Shown piece by piece: positions 51,787-61,374 of a DNA stretch of 64,000 nucleotides. The notes beneath the pieces are model-generated. The model was not told the origin of the DNA, searched no databases, and was given only the letters and a program-made list of their open reading frames with translations. A program made the translations under genes and the position numbers. Numbering within the stretch: the stretch's first letter is position 1; each line of letters opens with the position of its first letter. The DNA lies in contig VJZX01000012.1 in assembly GCA_009663185.1 (NCBI GenBank), forward strand, positions 1 through 64,000, given 5' to 3'. This DNA comes from Isoptericola halalbus. GTDB lineage: Bacteria; Actinomycetota; Actinomycetes; Actinomycetales; Cellulomonadaceae.

Positions 51787-54700
51787 CTACGAATTCGAAG
51801 GCGCGTCGACTGTGTGTGGCATGCTCGGCGATGCACCGGGCCGGGCGATCCTCAGCGTCACGATCTGGAAGGGACGCAGCTCCAGGGCGATGCGGCGTCC
51901 GACGGCGTCGAGCGAGCGCGCCCGGGGCATACCCTCGCCCAGCGGTTGCTCGGTCAGACCGACCTCCGCGACGCCCGCGACGTCGAACCCGGCGGACAAG
52001 GTCGCCCGCGCGCGCCGCCCGAGGGCCTCGTAGACGCGGACGACGACGTCGCCCGACCGGTCGTCGGCGAGCTTGACGGACTCGATGCGCACGCCGGGGT
52101 CGGAGCTCGACATGACGCTCCACGGATCGAGCCGCCGCGCGGCCGTGCCTGCCGCGAAGCGCAGCGGCAGGTTCAGCTCGTACCCGGCGGCGACCGCGTC
52201 GGCGACCGACGCGCCCGGCACGACGGCGTAGGCAAAGACGTGGTGGCCCTGGTCCTGGTGCGGGTCGGGCGACTTCGCGGCCCGCACGAGGCTCAGGCGG
52301 ACCTGTGTCTCGACCTGGCCGTCCGCACCGACGCTGCGGGTGATGTCGTGGCCGTACGTCCCCGCGTTGACGACGGCGATGCCGTAGCCCGGCTCCTCGA
52401 CGTGGACCCACCGGTGCGCCATGACCTCGAACCGGGCGTCGTCCCAGGACGTGTTCGTGTGCGTCGGGCGGCGCACGTGCCCGAACTGGATCTCCGCCGA
52501 GTGGTGCTGCGCGTGGACGACGAAGGGCAGCGCGGCCTTGAGGAGCTTCTCGCCCTCGTGCCAGTCCAGCTCCGCCTCGAGGTGCACGCGGGCGTCGTCG
52601 GCGTGCAGGGAGATCCGCTGCGTCACCCGGGACGCCCCGAACGCGCGCACGACCTCGACGCGCGCTCGCAGCGGCCCGCTCTCGACGACGCTGATCGACT
52701 CGGCGTCGACGAGGTCGCGCACCGTGTGCCGGTAGTGCGCGTCGATGTCCCACGCGTCCCACGCGTTCGGCAGGTCCTGGTGGAGCTGGAGCAGGTTGGC
52801 TGCCCGGCCGGTGGGCACGAGCTCGCGGTCCGCCTGCCGGTCGAGGATCGAGGTCGCCAGGCCCCGGGCGTCGATGCGCACCTGCACCAGGTCGTTGCGC
52901 AGGACGATGTCCTCGCCGTCGCGCCCGGCCGTCACGGGGTGGGCCGGCTCCCAGGGCTCGAACGGCGCCATCCCGTGGCCGGGCACGCTCACCAGGCCGG
53001 CCGGCTCGCCGTGCTCGTCGAGCACGAGCTCGACGCGGCGGTGGTCGGCCGCGTTGACGACCGCCCCGTCGGCCTCGAGATGCTTGAGCGCGTGCTCGAT
53101 CAGGGCGTCGAGCCGGGCGAGGCTCTGGCCGTACTCCTCCTCGTTCTCCCGGTGCACCCAGGCGATCGACGAGCCCGGCAGGATGTCGTGGAACTGCTGC
53201 ACGAGCGTGGTCTGCCAGAGGCGCTCGAAGTCGTCGTACGGGTACTCGGCGCCCCGCAGCGCCGCCGCGGTCCACCACAGCTCCGCCTCGCGCAGCCGGT
53301 GCTCGACGAGGCGGTTGCCGCGCTTCTCGCGGGCGTGGGACGTGAACGTCCCCCGATGCAGCTCGAGGTAGAGCTCGCCGACCCACACCGGCGCGTCCGG
53401 GTACTCGGCGCGGGCACGGGCGAAGAAGTCGTCCGGACTCTCGATCTGCACCCGCGGCGATCCCTCGAGGTTCGCGACCCGGCGCTGGCGCTCCATCATC
53501 TCGCGGATGGGGCCGCCTCCACCGTCGCCGTACCCGAACGGCACGAGCGACGTCGTCGCCCTGCCCTTCTCGCGGAACTCCCGGACCGCGTGGTGGAGCT
53601 CCTCTGCCTCCAGCGTCGAGTTGTACGTGTCGATCGGCGGGAAGTGGGTGAAGATGCGGCTGCCGTCGATGCCCTCCCACCAGAAGGTGTGGTGCGGGAA
53701 CGTGTTCGTCTGGTTCCACGAGATCTTCTGCGTGAGGAACCACTCGGCGCCGGCCAGCCGGGCGATCTGGGGGAAGGCTGCGGTGTAGCCGAACGAGTCG
53801 GGCATCCAGATGCCCGTGGTGGTGACGCCCAGCTCGCGCTCGAAGAACCGCAGGCCCTGCGTGAGCTGGCGGACCATGGCCTCGCCACCGGGGAGGTTGC
53901 CGTCGGGCTCGACCCACTGCGAGCCGACGACGAACCACCGGCCGTCGTCGACGGCGGCCTTGATCCCCTGCCAGATGTCCGGGTACCTCTCCTTGACCCA
54001 CGCGTACTGCTGCGCGGACGACGCCGCGAACCGGAAGTCCGGGTACCGCTCGCCGAGCGCGAGCACGTTGGCGAACGTGCGCCCGACCTTGCGCTTGGTC
54101 TCCCGGATCGGCCAGAGCCACGCCGTGTCGATGTGGGCGTGCCCGACGCCGCTGAGCACGTGCGCGGACGCGTTCGCGGGCCTCGCGAGCACGTCGGCGA
54201 GCTCGGCGCGCGCCGCGGCCGCCGTGCCGACGATGTCGTCGAGCAGCAGCACGTCGAGCGCCCGCTCGAGGGCGCGCAGCACCTCGTTCCGTCGCGGGTC
54301 GGTCTCGGGCAGCTCCTTGAGGAGCTGGTAGAGGACCTCGACGTCGAACCGCAGGGCCCACACCTCGGGCTCGAGCACCGCGAGGTCGGCGGTCGCGAAC
54401 GTGTAGACCGGGTCTGTCGGGGCGGTCGACTTCTCCCCGTAGACGGTGGGGACGAATTCGTTCTTGAGGATGTCCGGGTTGGCGGCGGCCTCGAGGAAGA
54501 GGTGCACGCGCTCGCCGCCTGCGGCCTCATCGGCGATCGGGACGTAGAAGTTCCGCGGGTGGATGCCCTTGACCGCGACGCCGTCGGGCGTGAACACCAG
54601 GCCCTCGGCCTGGTTGCCCGGCCAGTCGCCCTGGAACCCCGGGTCGAGGAGCAGCTCGACGGTCCGCCCCGCCCACTCCGTGGGCACGGTACCCGTGATC

Positions 54701-54915
54701 TGGAACCACCACGTCGACCAGGGGCGGCCCCACGGGCGTCCGACGGCGAAGTCGGTGTACGTCGCGTCCAGCGCCTCTCGGACCGGGACCGGTTCGTCGG
54801 GCACCTCCCACGCGGACAGGGCGACGGGGGCGCGGGCGGAGTAGACGGCCGGGACGATCCGCTCCGTGAGGACCCGGTGGATCCGCTCCTCGACGAGCTT
54901 CTGGTTCTGGTGCAT
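51787..54915 (-). CDS. Alpha-mannosidase, glycoside hydrolase family 38
   Basis: A 1042-residue cytosolic enzyme. The GH38 catalytic domain starts with GHAHIDTAWLWP, giving zinc ligands His259-region and Asp263; the nucleophile is Asp373 in WMPDSFGYTAAF. Then EWFLTQKISWNQTNTFPHHT and the helical bundle DFERLWQTTLVQQFHDILPG; the C-terminal beta domains run to the end (VTQRISLHADDARVHLEAEL; NTSWDDARFEVMAHRWVHVE). Size and N-terminal domain fit bacterial alpha-mannosidases. It is co-directional with GH4 and DeoR genes and 30 bases downstream of GH4. Confidence 0.93.
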   Translation of the reverse strand: MHQNQKLVEERIHRVLTERIVPAVYSARAPVALSAWEVPDEPVPVREALDATYTDFAVGRPWGRPWSTWWFQITGTVPTEWAGRTVELLLDPGFQGDWPGNQAEGLVFTPDGVAVKGIHPRNFYVPIADEAAGGERVHLFLEAAANPDILKNEFVPTVYGEKSTAPTDPVYTFATADLAVLEPEVWALRFDVEVLYQLLKELPETDPRRNEVLRALERALDVLLLDDIVGTAAAARAELADVLARPANASAHVLSGVGHAHIDTAWLWPIRETKRKVGRTFANVLALGERYPDFRFAASSAQQYAWVKERYPDIWQGIKAAVDDGRWFVVGSQWVEPDGNLPGGEAMVRQLTQGLRFFERELGVTTTGIWMPDSFGYTAAFPQIARLAGAEWFLTQKISWNQTNTFPHHTFWWEGIDGSRIFTHFPPIDTYNSTLEAEELHHAVREFREKGRATTSLVPFGYGDGGGGPIREMMERQRRVANLEGSPRVQIESPDDFFARARAEYPDAPVWVGELYLELHRGTFTSHAREKRGNRLVEHRLREAELWWTAAALRGAEYPYDDFERLWQTTLVQQFHDILPGSSIAWVHRENEEEYGQSLARLDALIEHALKHLEADGAVVNAADHRRVELVLDEHGEPAGLVSVPGHGMAPFEPWEPAHPVTAGRDGEDIVLRNDLVQVRIDARGLATSILDRQADRELVPTGRAANLLQLHQDLPNAWDAWDIDAHYRHTVRDLVDAESISVVESGPLRARVEVVRAFGASRVTQRISLHADDARVHLEAELDWHEGEKLLKAALPFVVHAQHHSAEIQFGHVRRPTHTNTSWDDARFEVMAHRWVHVEEPGYGIAVVNAGTYGHDITRSVGADGQVETQVRLSLVRAAKSPDPHQDQGHHVFAYAVVPGASVADAVAAGYELNLPLRFAAGTAARRLDPWSVMSSSDPGVRIESVKLADDRSGDVVVRVYEALGRRARATLSAGFDVAGVAEVGLTEQPLGEGMPRARSLDAVGRRIALELRPFQIVTLRIARPGASPSMPHTVDAPSNS

Positions 54916-54945
54916 GGGTGGTGTGCCTCCGAAGGGACCTCGACG

Positions 54946-56286
54946 TCAGACGAGGTAGGACAGCTCGGGAAACGTGGCCGTGGCGCTGTCGAGGAGCGCG
55001 CGCGCGACCCTGACCGAGTCGATGAGGGGGTGGTGAGCCAGGGCGCGCAGCGCAGCCGTGCGCGAGCCGCCGAGGCCCGCCAGGATCGTCTGGCGCTCGA
55101 CGTACTTGACGGTCGTGACCAGTCCCCTGCCGAAGTCCGGCACCACCGCTCCGGGCACCGGGTGCGCGCCGGCGGCGTCGACGACGCACGGGACCTCGAC
55201 GACGGCGTCGTCGTCGAGCCAGGCGATCGCGCCGGCGTTGGGGACGTTGAGGATGAGGCGCGAGCGCTCGTCGTGGGCGATCCCGCGCATCAGCGCCAGC
55301 GCGACGTCCTCGTAGCCCCCGGAGACGAGGTCGTGCTCGTCACGCTCCCCTATCCCCGCCGAGTGGCGGTTGGTCGCCATGTAGGTCGACTCCCGATCGA
55401 GCCGCGCGGCTTCCCAGACGGCGAGCGGGTTCCGGTCGCCGTGAGCGTCCGCCCAGAAGCGGGCCTGCTGGTCGAGGAGGTAGCGAGCGCGGGTGCGGGA
55501 CGCGAGCTGGTCGGAGTGCAGCACCTCCCGCCGGGACGAGTAGTAGTGCAGGTACTCGTTCGGCAGCGCGCCCAGGGCCCGGATCCACTCCGCGCCGAAG
55601 AGCCGCCCCTCCTCGAACGACTCGATCCGCGCGGGGTCGCGGAGCACCTCCGGCAGGAGATCGACGCCGTCGACTCGCAGCCCGGTGAGCCAGCCCAGGT
55701 GGTTGAGCCCGGCGTACTCGACCTCGACGCCGGGGCCGACCCGGAGCCCGAGCGACGAGAGCGCCCGCCGCGCGAGGCCGATCGGCGAGTCGCAGATGCC
55801 GATGACCCGGTTCCCGAGCACCTGCGACATGGCCTCCGTGACCAGCCCGGCGGGGTTGGTGAAGTTGATGACCCACGCGTCCGGCGCGACCCGTTTGACG
55901 AGGTCGGCCAGCTGCATGACGGTCGGGAGCGTGCGCAGGGCGTAGGAGACGCCGCCGAAGCCCACCGTCTCCTGCCCGATCACCCCGTGGGCCAGGCCGA
56001 TGAGCTCGTCGTGCGCACGCCCCTCGAGGCCTCCGACCCGGACGGCCGAGAAGACGAAGTCGGCACCTCGCAGCCCCTCGGCCGCGTCCGTGTGGGTCGT
56101 CACCGCGGGGGCGTCGTCCACGCCGTCGGCGAGGGCGGCGAGAATCCGGGCCATGGTCGCCAGCCGCTGCTCGTCGACGTCGACGAGCGCCACGGATGTC
56201 ACCCGTCCGGGCTCGCGGTCGCGCAGCAGCGCGGCGTAGACGAGCGGCGTGCGAAAGCCGCCACCGCCGATCACAGCAAGTCTCAT
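54946..56286 (-). CDS. Glycoside hydrolase family 4 (6-phospho-glycosidase type)
   Basis: A 446-residue NAD- and Mn-dependent GH4. N-terminal Rossmann start LAVIGGGGFRTPLVYAAL; INFTNPAGLVTEAMSQVLGN; metal-binding Cys and His in GICDSPIGLARR and YAGLNHLGWLTG; the C-terminal PNAGAIAWLDDDAVVEVPCV. The GFRTP form is found in a subgroup annotated 6-phospho-beta-glucosidase. Its ATG overlaps the DeoR stop. A phosphosugar substrate would need a kinase or PTS; the divergent PfkB gene could supply it. Confidence 0.88.
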   Translation of the reverse strand: MRLAVIGGGGFRTPLVYAALLRDREPGRVTSVALVDVDEQRLATMARILAALADGVDDAPAVTTHTDAAEGLRGADFVFSAVRVGGLEGRAHDELIGLAHGVIGQETVGFGGVSYALRTLPTVMQLADLVKRVAPDAWVINFTNPAGLVTEAMSQVLGNRVIGICDSPIGLARRALSSLGLRVGPGVEVEYAGLNHLGWLTGLRVDGVDLLPEVLRDPARIESFEEGRLFGAEWIRALGALPNEYLHYYSSRREVLHSDQLASRTRARYLLDQQARFWADAHGDRNPLAVWEAARLDRESTYMATNRHSAGIGERDEHDLVSGGYEDVALALMRGIAHDERSRLILNVPNAGAIAWLDDDAVVEVPCVVDAAGAHPVPGAVVPDFGRGLVTTVKYVERQTILAGLGGSRTAALRALAHHPLIDSVRVARALLDSATATFPELSYLV

Positions 56287-57029
56287 GCGACGAGGACCTC
56301 CACCTGCTGGGCTGCGAGGGCGCCCGCGATCGGGCCCGGCACCTCGGCGTCGGTGATGAACCGCGCGACGTTGGGTGGGAGCCTCACACGCCCGAGCCCG
56401 GTCCCCGGGAACTTGCTGCGGTCGGCCAGCACCGTGAGGTCGAGCGAGACCTCGGCGATGGCCTGCTTGACCGGGACCTGGGCCATCGTGGTGTCCCGCA
56501 GGTCGCCCGTGTCCGACACGCCGCTGACACCCAGGAACGCGTGGTCCGCGCGGATCATGCGCAGGCACTCGGTCGTCAGCGGGCCCGAGACCGACCGGTA
56601 CACGGGGTCGTAGTCCCCCGGCAGCATGACCAGGTGCGCGGTGCGGCTCTCCCGCAGCGCCTCGTAGATGGCCAGGTTCGCGGTGATGACGGTGACCGGG
56701 CGGTCGATCAGCAGGCGTGCGAGCTGCAGCGTGGTCGTCCCGATGTCGAGGATGACCGACTCCCCGTCGGCGATCAGCTGGGCGGCGCGCGCGGCGATGC
56801 GTCTCTTGGCGTCCCGGTTGACCGGCACGACGCTGGCGAACGGGGCGTCCTGCTCGCCGAGCACGGCGCCGCCGTGGGCTCGCCGGATCGCCCCCGACCG
56901 GTCGAGCTCCTGCAGGTCGCGGCGGATCGTCGCGACGCTCGACCCCGTCACGGAGGCGAGCTCGTTCACCGTCGCAACGCCCACCTTGCGAAGGTGTTCG
57001 AGGATCACCCGCTCTCGTATGTCTCTCAC
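56283..57029 (-). CDS. DeoR family transcriptional regulator
   Basis: A 248-residue repressor if it starts at GTG 57029 (VRDIRERVILEHLRKVGVAT). An alternative TTG at 57056 would begin inside the operator repeats. HTH: TVNELASVTGSSVATIRRDL; then RRAHGGAVL, the family linker, and a DeoRC sugar-phosphate domain with DIGTTTLQLARLL and LADRSKFPG. Heads the leftward operon DeoR, GH4, GH38. Effector probably a phosphosugar. Confidence 0.87.
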   Translation of the reverse strand: MRDIRERVILEHLRKVGVATVNELASVTGSSVATIRRDLQELDRSGAIRRAHGGAVLGEQDAPFASVVPVNRDAKRRIAARAAQLIADGESVILDIGTTTLQLARLLIDRPVTVITANLAIYEALRESRTAHLVMLPGDYDPVYRSVSGPLTTECLRMIRADHAFLGVSGVSDTGDLRDTTMAQVPVKQAIAEVSLDLTVLADRSKFPGTGLGRVRLPPNVARFITDAEVPGPIAGALAAQQVEVLVA

Positions 57030-57048
57030 GCGGACGACGCTACCACAA

Positions 57049-57068
57049 TCGCTCAATTTCGCTCAGTT
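57049..57068. promoter_or_regulatory. Two direct 10-base repeats, candidate DeoR operator
   Basis: TCGCTCAATT and TCGCTCAGTT are directly adjacent (57049-57058, 57059-57068), phased by one helical turn, just upstream of the DeoR gene and facing the divergent kinase gene. DeoR proteins often bind such phased direct repeats. Confidence 0.6.
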
Positions 57069-57150
57069 ACCGAATCGCAACACTCAAAACTTGTAGATTT
57101 CCGCGCACAGATGTGCTACTCCTTACGGACCGGCTCACCGAGGAGGATGG

Positions 57151-58173
57151 ATGCACACCGACGCACGCGTCGAGCCACCCGCTCCGACCGTCCGACCCGA
57201 GATCGCTGCCCCGAACGGCACGCACGTGGTGGACGCCCTCGTGGTGGGCCAGCTGTTCCTCGACGTCGTCTTCGCCGGCCTGCGCGGCAGCCCGCGGCCC
57301 GGCGAGGAGGAGTGGACCGCCGACTTCGGCTGGGGGCCGGGCGGGATCGCCAACATGGCGACGGTCGCCGCGCGGCTCGGAGCGTCGACGGCGATCAGCG
57401 CCGCCGTCGGCGACGACCCGCTGAGCACACTGTGCAGGGAGCGCCTCGAGGCCGAAGGCGTCGACGTCACGGGGCTGCGCACCGTGGCCGGGTGGTCGCT
57501 GCCGGTCACGGCCTCCCTCGGCTTCGACGGCGACCGCGCCCTCGTGACCGGCGGGACACCCGCACCGCGTGAGCTTGCCGAGATCCTCGATCCCGAGATC
57601 CGGCCCCGCGTCGCCATCGTCCACGTCGACGACACGACGCACGACGTCGTGCGCCCGCTCGCCGACCGCGGCGCGAAGGTGTTCGCGGACCTCGGCTGGG
57701 ACGGCACCGGAGCCTGGGACACCACCGTCCTCGACGGGCTCGACGGCTGCTACGCCTTCGTCCCCAACGACGCCGAGGCCATGGCGTTCACCCGGACCGA
57801 GACCCCCGAGCAGGCGCTGGAGGCACTGTCCTCGCGCGTCCCCCTCAGCGTCGTCACCCTCGGCGCGCGGGGCGTCCTGGCGCTCGACGCCGCCACGGGC
57901 GAACGGGTCCGGGTCGAGCCCGTCCCGGTCGACGCCGTCGACGTGACCGGTGCCGGCGACGTGTTCGTCGCCGCGCTCGCGGTGGCGACGCTGCGCGACT
58001 GGACGCTGCGCGAGCGCGTCGACTTCGCGGCGCTGGCTGCGGCGGTCACGGTCGCCCGCCCCGGCGGCGCCGCGACCGCACCCACCCGTGCGGGCCTCGT
58101 GAGCTGGCTCGACCAGCACCCCGGCGCCGCCATGGCGATGCGGTTCGCCTTCCTCCGCGACCCGTACCGGTGA
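57151..58173 (+). CDS. PfkB family carbohydrate kinase
   Basis: A 340-residue kinase with a proline-rich 25-residue lead. Signatures: DFGWGPGGIANMATVAARLG (family signature 1) and DVTGAGDVFVAALAVATLRD (signature 2, catalytic Asp). GAGGAGG precedes. Less close to ribokinase than the copy at 29982. The gene is divergent from DeoR and leads the rightward operon to the importer and fucosidase. Confidence 0.88.
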   Translation: MHTDARVEPPAPTVRPEIAAPNGTHVVDALVVGQLFLDVVFAGLRGSPRPGEEEWTADFGWGPGGIANMATVAARLGASTAISAAVGDDPLSTLCRERLEAEGVDVTGLRTVAGWSLPVTASLGFDGDRALVTGGTPAPRELAEILDPEIRPRVAIVHVDDTTHDVVRPLADRGAKVFADLGWDGTGAWDTTVLDGLDGCYAFVPNDAEAMAFTRTETPEQALEALSSRVPLSVVTLGARGVLALDAATGERVRVEPVPVDAVDVTGAGDVFVAALAVATLRDWTLRERVDFAALAAAVTVARPGGAATAPTRAGLVSWLDQHPGAAMAMRFAFLRDPYR

Positions 58174-58202
58174 CCCGCCGCCACCGTCCGAACGCTCGCC
58201 CC

Positions 58203-58228
58203 CGAACGACTCGACCGAACGACTCGAC
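58203..58228 (+). repeat. 13-base tandem repeat before the binding-protein gene
   Basis: CGAACGACTCGAC occurs twice in succession (58203-58215, 58216-58228), with a partial third. It sits in the 80-base gap after the kinase gene, 25 bases before the binding-protein start. Confidence 0.7.
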
Positions 58229-58253
58229 CGAAGAGACACAGGAGAAGAACCCC

Positions 58254-59528
58254 ATGAGACTCACGACCTCACGCGCCCCGGCCGCGGCGCTCGCAGCGGC
58301 CGTCGCACTCTCCCTGGGCCTGACGGCCTGCTCGAGCGCCCAGCCCGCCGACGGGAGCTCGGGCGGCGACGGGTCGCTGAGCCTGTGGATCTGGCCCGGC
58401 GGACTGAGCGAGACCGTCGTCGAGACCGTCACCGACGAGTACGCCGGCGGGGACCTCGAGGTGTCGGTCATCGGCGACGACTTCAAGAACAAGCTGCTCA
58501 CCAGCTTCACGGCCCGCTCCGACATTCCCGACATCACCGGCGTCAAGGGCGAGGACATGCCCTACTTCCTGCAGGAGCCGGATCTGTTCACCGACCTGAA
58601 CGAGCTCGGCATCGACGACATCGTCGGGGAGTTCCCGGAGTGGAAGCTCGCCGAGGCCACCACGGCGGACGGGAAGTTGCTCGGTCTGCCGATCGACATC
58701 GGCCCGACGGGGCTGTTCTACCGCGAGGACATCCTCTCCGACGCCGGCCTGCCCACCGACCCTGTCGAGCTCGCGGCCGCGACGTCGACGTGGGAGGACT
58801 ACTTCAGCTTCGGCGAGCAGCTCAAGGAGGCGACCGGCGCCCACCTCCAGGTCTCGCTGGGGGGCCTCTTCGGCATAGCGATGGGCCAGAGCGAGACCAA
58901 GTTCGTGAGCCCCGACGGCGAGTTCCTCGGCGAGAGCGACGCCGTGCGCCACGCCTGGGACCTCGCGGTGGAGGCCCGGGACCGTGGCCTGGTGGCCGGG
59001 CTCGAGGACGGCAGCCCCGACTGGGCCTCCGCGGTCAACGCCGGCGCCCTGCCGACGCTGGTGGGTGCGGCGTGGTACGCCGGCGACATCAAGGGCAACG
59101 CGGCCGACACCGCCGGCCTGTGGCGCGTCACGCAGACGCCCGGCGGGCCCGCGAACATCGGCGGCTCGTTCCTGACGATCCCCGCCGCCACCGAGGACAA
59201 GGCCGCGGCGCTCGAGGTCGTCAAGGCTCTCCTGAGCCCCGCGAACGAGGCCGTCATGTACACCGAGACCGGCAACTTCCCGGCCCGCACCGCGGCCTTC
59301 GACGAGCCCGGCCTGCACGACGGCGACGACTTCTTCGGCGGTCAGGACACGGTTGCGGTGTTCGCCGAGGCCTCGGAGAACATGCCGATCGTCTACAACA
59401 GCCCGCTCGACAACCAGGTCTCCGCCCCCTACTTCACGGAGCTGGGCAACGTGCAGACCGGCAAGGACCCTGACCAGGCGTGGGCCGACGCGGTGGCCGC
59501 GGCCAAGGCGGCCCTGGAGTCCTCGTGA
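58254..59528 (+). CDS. Extracellular sugar-binding lipoprotein
   Basis: A 424-residue family 1 solute-binding protein: lipobox LGLTAC at residue 25; LSLWIWPGGLSETVVETVTD; KGEDMPYFLQEPDLFTDLNE; LGLPIDIGPTGLFYREDILS; WYAGDIKGNAADTAGLWRVT. Start at ATG 58254, preceded by GGAGAAG. Terminal EEA-like helices end AKAALESS. With the two following permeases it forms an importer for the fucosidase-containing operon. Confidence 0.92.
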   Translation: MRLTTSRAPAAALAAAVALSLGLTACSSAQPADGSSGGDGSLSLWIWPGGLSETVVETVTDEYAGGDLEVSVIGDDFKNKLLTSFTARSDIPDITGVKGEDMPYFLQEPDLFTDLNELGIDDIVGEFPEWKLAEATTADGKLLGLPIDIGPTGLFYREDILSDAGLPTDPVELAAATSTWEDYFSFGEQLKEATGAHLQVSLGGLFGIAMGQSETKFVSPDGEFLGESDAVRHAWDLAVEARDRGLVAGLEDGSPDWASAVNAGALPTLVGAAWYAGDIKGNAADTAGLWRVTQTPGGPANIGGSFLTIPAATEDKAAALEVVKALLSPANEAVMYTETGNFPARTAAFDEPGLHDGDDFFGGQDTVAVFAEASENMPIVYNSPLDNQVSAPYFTELGNVQTGKDPDQAWADAVAAAKAALESS

Positions 59529-60484
59529 CGCTCACCGCTCGTACGGTGACGGCTGGGGCGCGCGCCTCGACGCGCCCCAGCCGGCGTCGGACCACTCCGG
59601 TCTGGCCGATGTACGTCGCGATCGCGCCGTTCTTCGTCCTCTTCCTGTGCTTCGGCCTGTACCCGACGGCGTCCTCCCTCGTCCTGTCCTTCCAGAAGTG
59701 GAACGGCCTCGGCTCCGCGGAATGGGTCGGCGTCGACAACTACGTGCGGCTCTTCTCCGACACGACGTTCTGGCTCTCGGTGCGCAACACGTTCATCATC
59801 TTCGCCCTCTCGACGATCCCGATGATGATCATCGCGCTGGCCGTGGCCGCGATGCTCAACAACGCCGTGCGCTACAGCACGACCCTGCGGATCGCCTACT
59901 TCGTGCCGAACATCACGTCGGTGGTCGCGATGGCGATCCTCTTCGGCGCGATCTTCGGCGAGACGTTCGGGCTTGCCAACGCACTCCTCAACGGGCTCGG
60001 CCTGCCGGACTTCCGATGGTTCTCCACTCCGTTCGGCATCCAGCTCACCGTGTCCATCCTCATCACGTACCAGTGGACCGGGTACAACGCGATCATCTTC
60101 CTCGCGGGCATGCAGTCCATCAGCAGCGAGGTCTACGAGGCGGCCACGATGGACGGCGCCGGCCCGGTCCGGAGCTTCTTCTCCATCACGATCCCGCTGC
60201 TGCGCCCGACGATCATCTTCGTCCTCATCGTGTCGATCATCACGGGGCTGCAGAGCTTCACCGAGGCACAGGTGCTCACGAGCAGCGCCAGCACCACGAA
60301 CCCCAACAGCGGCGGGGCCGGCCAAGGCGCTCTCACGATGGTCCTGTACTTCTACCAGCAGGCCTTCAGCTACAACAAGCTCGGCTACGGCGCCGCGATC
60401 GCGTGGGGGATCTTCCTCATCATCCTCGTCTTCGTGATCATCAGCTGGCGCTACAGCCTCAAGAGGGAGGACCCGACGCGATGA
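59525..60484 (+). CDS. Carbohydrate ABC transporter permease (MalF type)
   Basis: A 319-residue permease starting at GTG 59525, overlapping the binding-protein stop. First helix MYVAIAPFFVLFLCFGLYPT; EAA loop EAATMDGAGPVRSFFSITIP; terminal helix AWGIFLIILVFVIISWRYSL. A frame start at 59480 is rejected as it lies inside the previous gene. Confidence 0.92.
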   Translation: MTLTARTVTAGARASTRPSRRRTTPVWPMYVAIAPFFVLFLCFGLYPTASSLVLSFQKWNGLGSAEWVGVDNYVRLFSDTTFWLSVRNTFIIFALSTIPMMIIALAVAAMLNNAVRYSTTLRIAYFVPNITSVVAMAILFGAIFGETFGLANALLNGLGLPDFRWFSTPFGIQLTVSILITYQWTGYNAIIFLAGMQSISSEVYEAATMDGAGPVRSFFSITIPLLRPTIIFVLIVSIITGLQSFTEAQVLTSSASTTNPNSGGAGQGALTMVLYFYQQAFSYNKLGYGAAIAWGIFLIILVFVIISWRYSLKREDPTR

Positions 60485-61374
60485 GCGCCACCGTCACGTC
60501 AGAACTCTCGACAGCGAGCTCGAGCGCGCTCCCGGAGCGTCCCGCGCCGCCCGGCAGACGCCGTCGTCGTCAGGTGGGGCTCTACCTGATGCTGACGTCC
60601 GGCGCCCTGGTCTCCGTCTTCCCGCTCTACTGGCTCGCCGTGATCGCGAGCAACACCACGAGCGACATCTACCGGTCGCCGCCCAAGCTCCTGCCCGGCG
60701 GCCACCTCGTGGAGAACATCGGCAAGGTCTTCGACCGGGTCGACTTCCTCGCTCCGCTGGCGAACACCGTCGTGGTGGCGGTCTCCGTCACGTTCCTGGT
60801 GCTCTTCTTCGACTCGCTGGCGGCGTTCGCGTTCGCGAAGTTTGACTTCCCGGGCCGCAACGCGCTGTTCACGCTCGTGCTCGTGATGTTCATGCTGCCG
60901 ATGCAGCTGGCCATCATCCCGCAGTTCATCACGATGGTGAACCTGGGCTGGGTCGGGCACCTGCACGCGCTCATCATCCCCGCGGCCGCGAACGCCTTCG
61001 GCATCTTCTGGCTGCGCCAGTACATCAGCTCCGCGGTTCCCGACGAGCTGATGGACGCCTCCGTGATCGACGGCGCCGGCTTCATGCGCCAGTACGTCAC
61101 CGTGTGCCTGCCGCTGATCCGACCGGGCCTGGGTTTCCTCGGGCTGTTCACCTTCATCTCGACGTGGAACGACTACCTGTGGCCGCTCACCGTCCTGACC
61201 GATCCGGACCGGGTCACGCTGCAGGTGGCGCTGGCGCAGCTCAAGTCGGCGTTCGGCCAGGACTACGGGATGATCATGGCCGGCGCCCTGCTGGCGGTCG
61301 TGCCTCTCCTTGTCGTCTTCCTCATCGGGGCTCGGCAGTTCATCGGAGACATCGCGAAGGGGGCGATCCGGTGA
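60481..61374 (+). CDS. Carbohydrate ABC transporter permease (MalG type)
   Basis: A 297-residue permease, ATG 60481 overlapping the preceding stop (ATGA). Ser/Pro/Arg-rich 30-residue lead, then VGLYLMLTSGALVSVFPLYW; EAA-type loop DASVIDGAGFMRQYVTVCLP; C terminus GARQFIGDIAKGAIR. Stop overlaps the fucosidase start (GTGA). Confidence 0.92.
   Translation: MSATVTSELSTASSSALPERPAPPGRRRRRQVGLYLMLTSGALVSVFPLYWLAVIASNTTSDIYRSPPKLLPGGHLVENIGKVFDRVDFLAPLANTVVVAVSVTFLVLFFDSLAAFAFAKFDFPGRNALFTLVLVMFMLPMQLAIIPQFITMVNLGWVGHLHALIIPAAANAFGIFWLRQYISSAVPDELMDASVIDGAGFMRQYVTVCLPLIRPGLGFLGLFTFISTWNDYLWPLTVLTDPDRVTLQVALAQLKSAFGQDYGMIMAGALLAVVPLLVVFLIGARQFIGDIAKGAIR

Noticed and set aside
51814-56613. 1599-residue open frame on the + strand
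   Set aside because: Antisense to the GH38 and GH4 genes and spans both plus the gap between them; a GC-content shadow.
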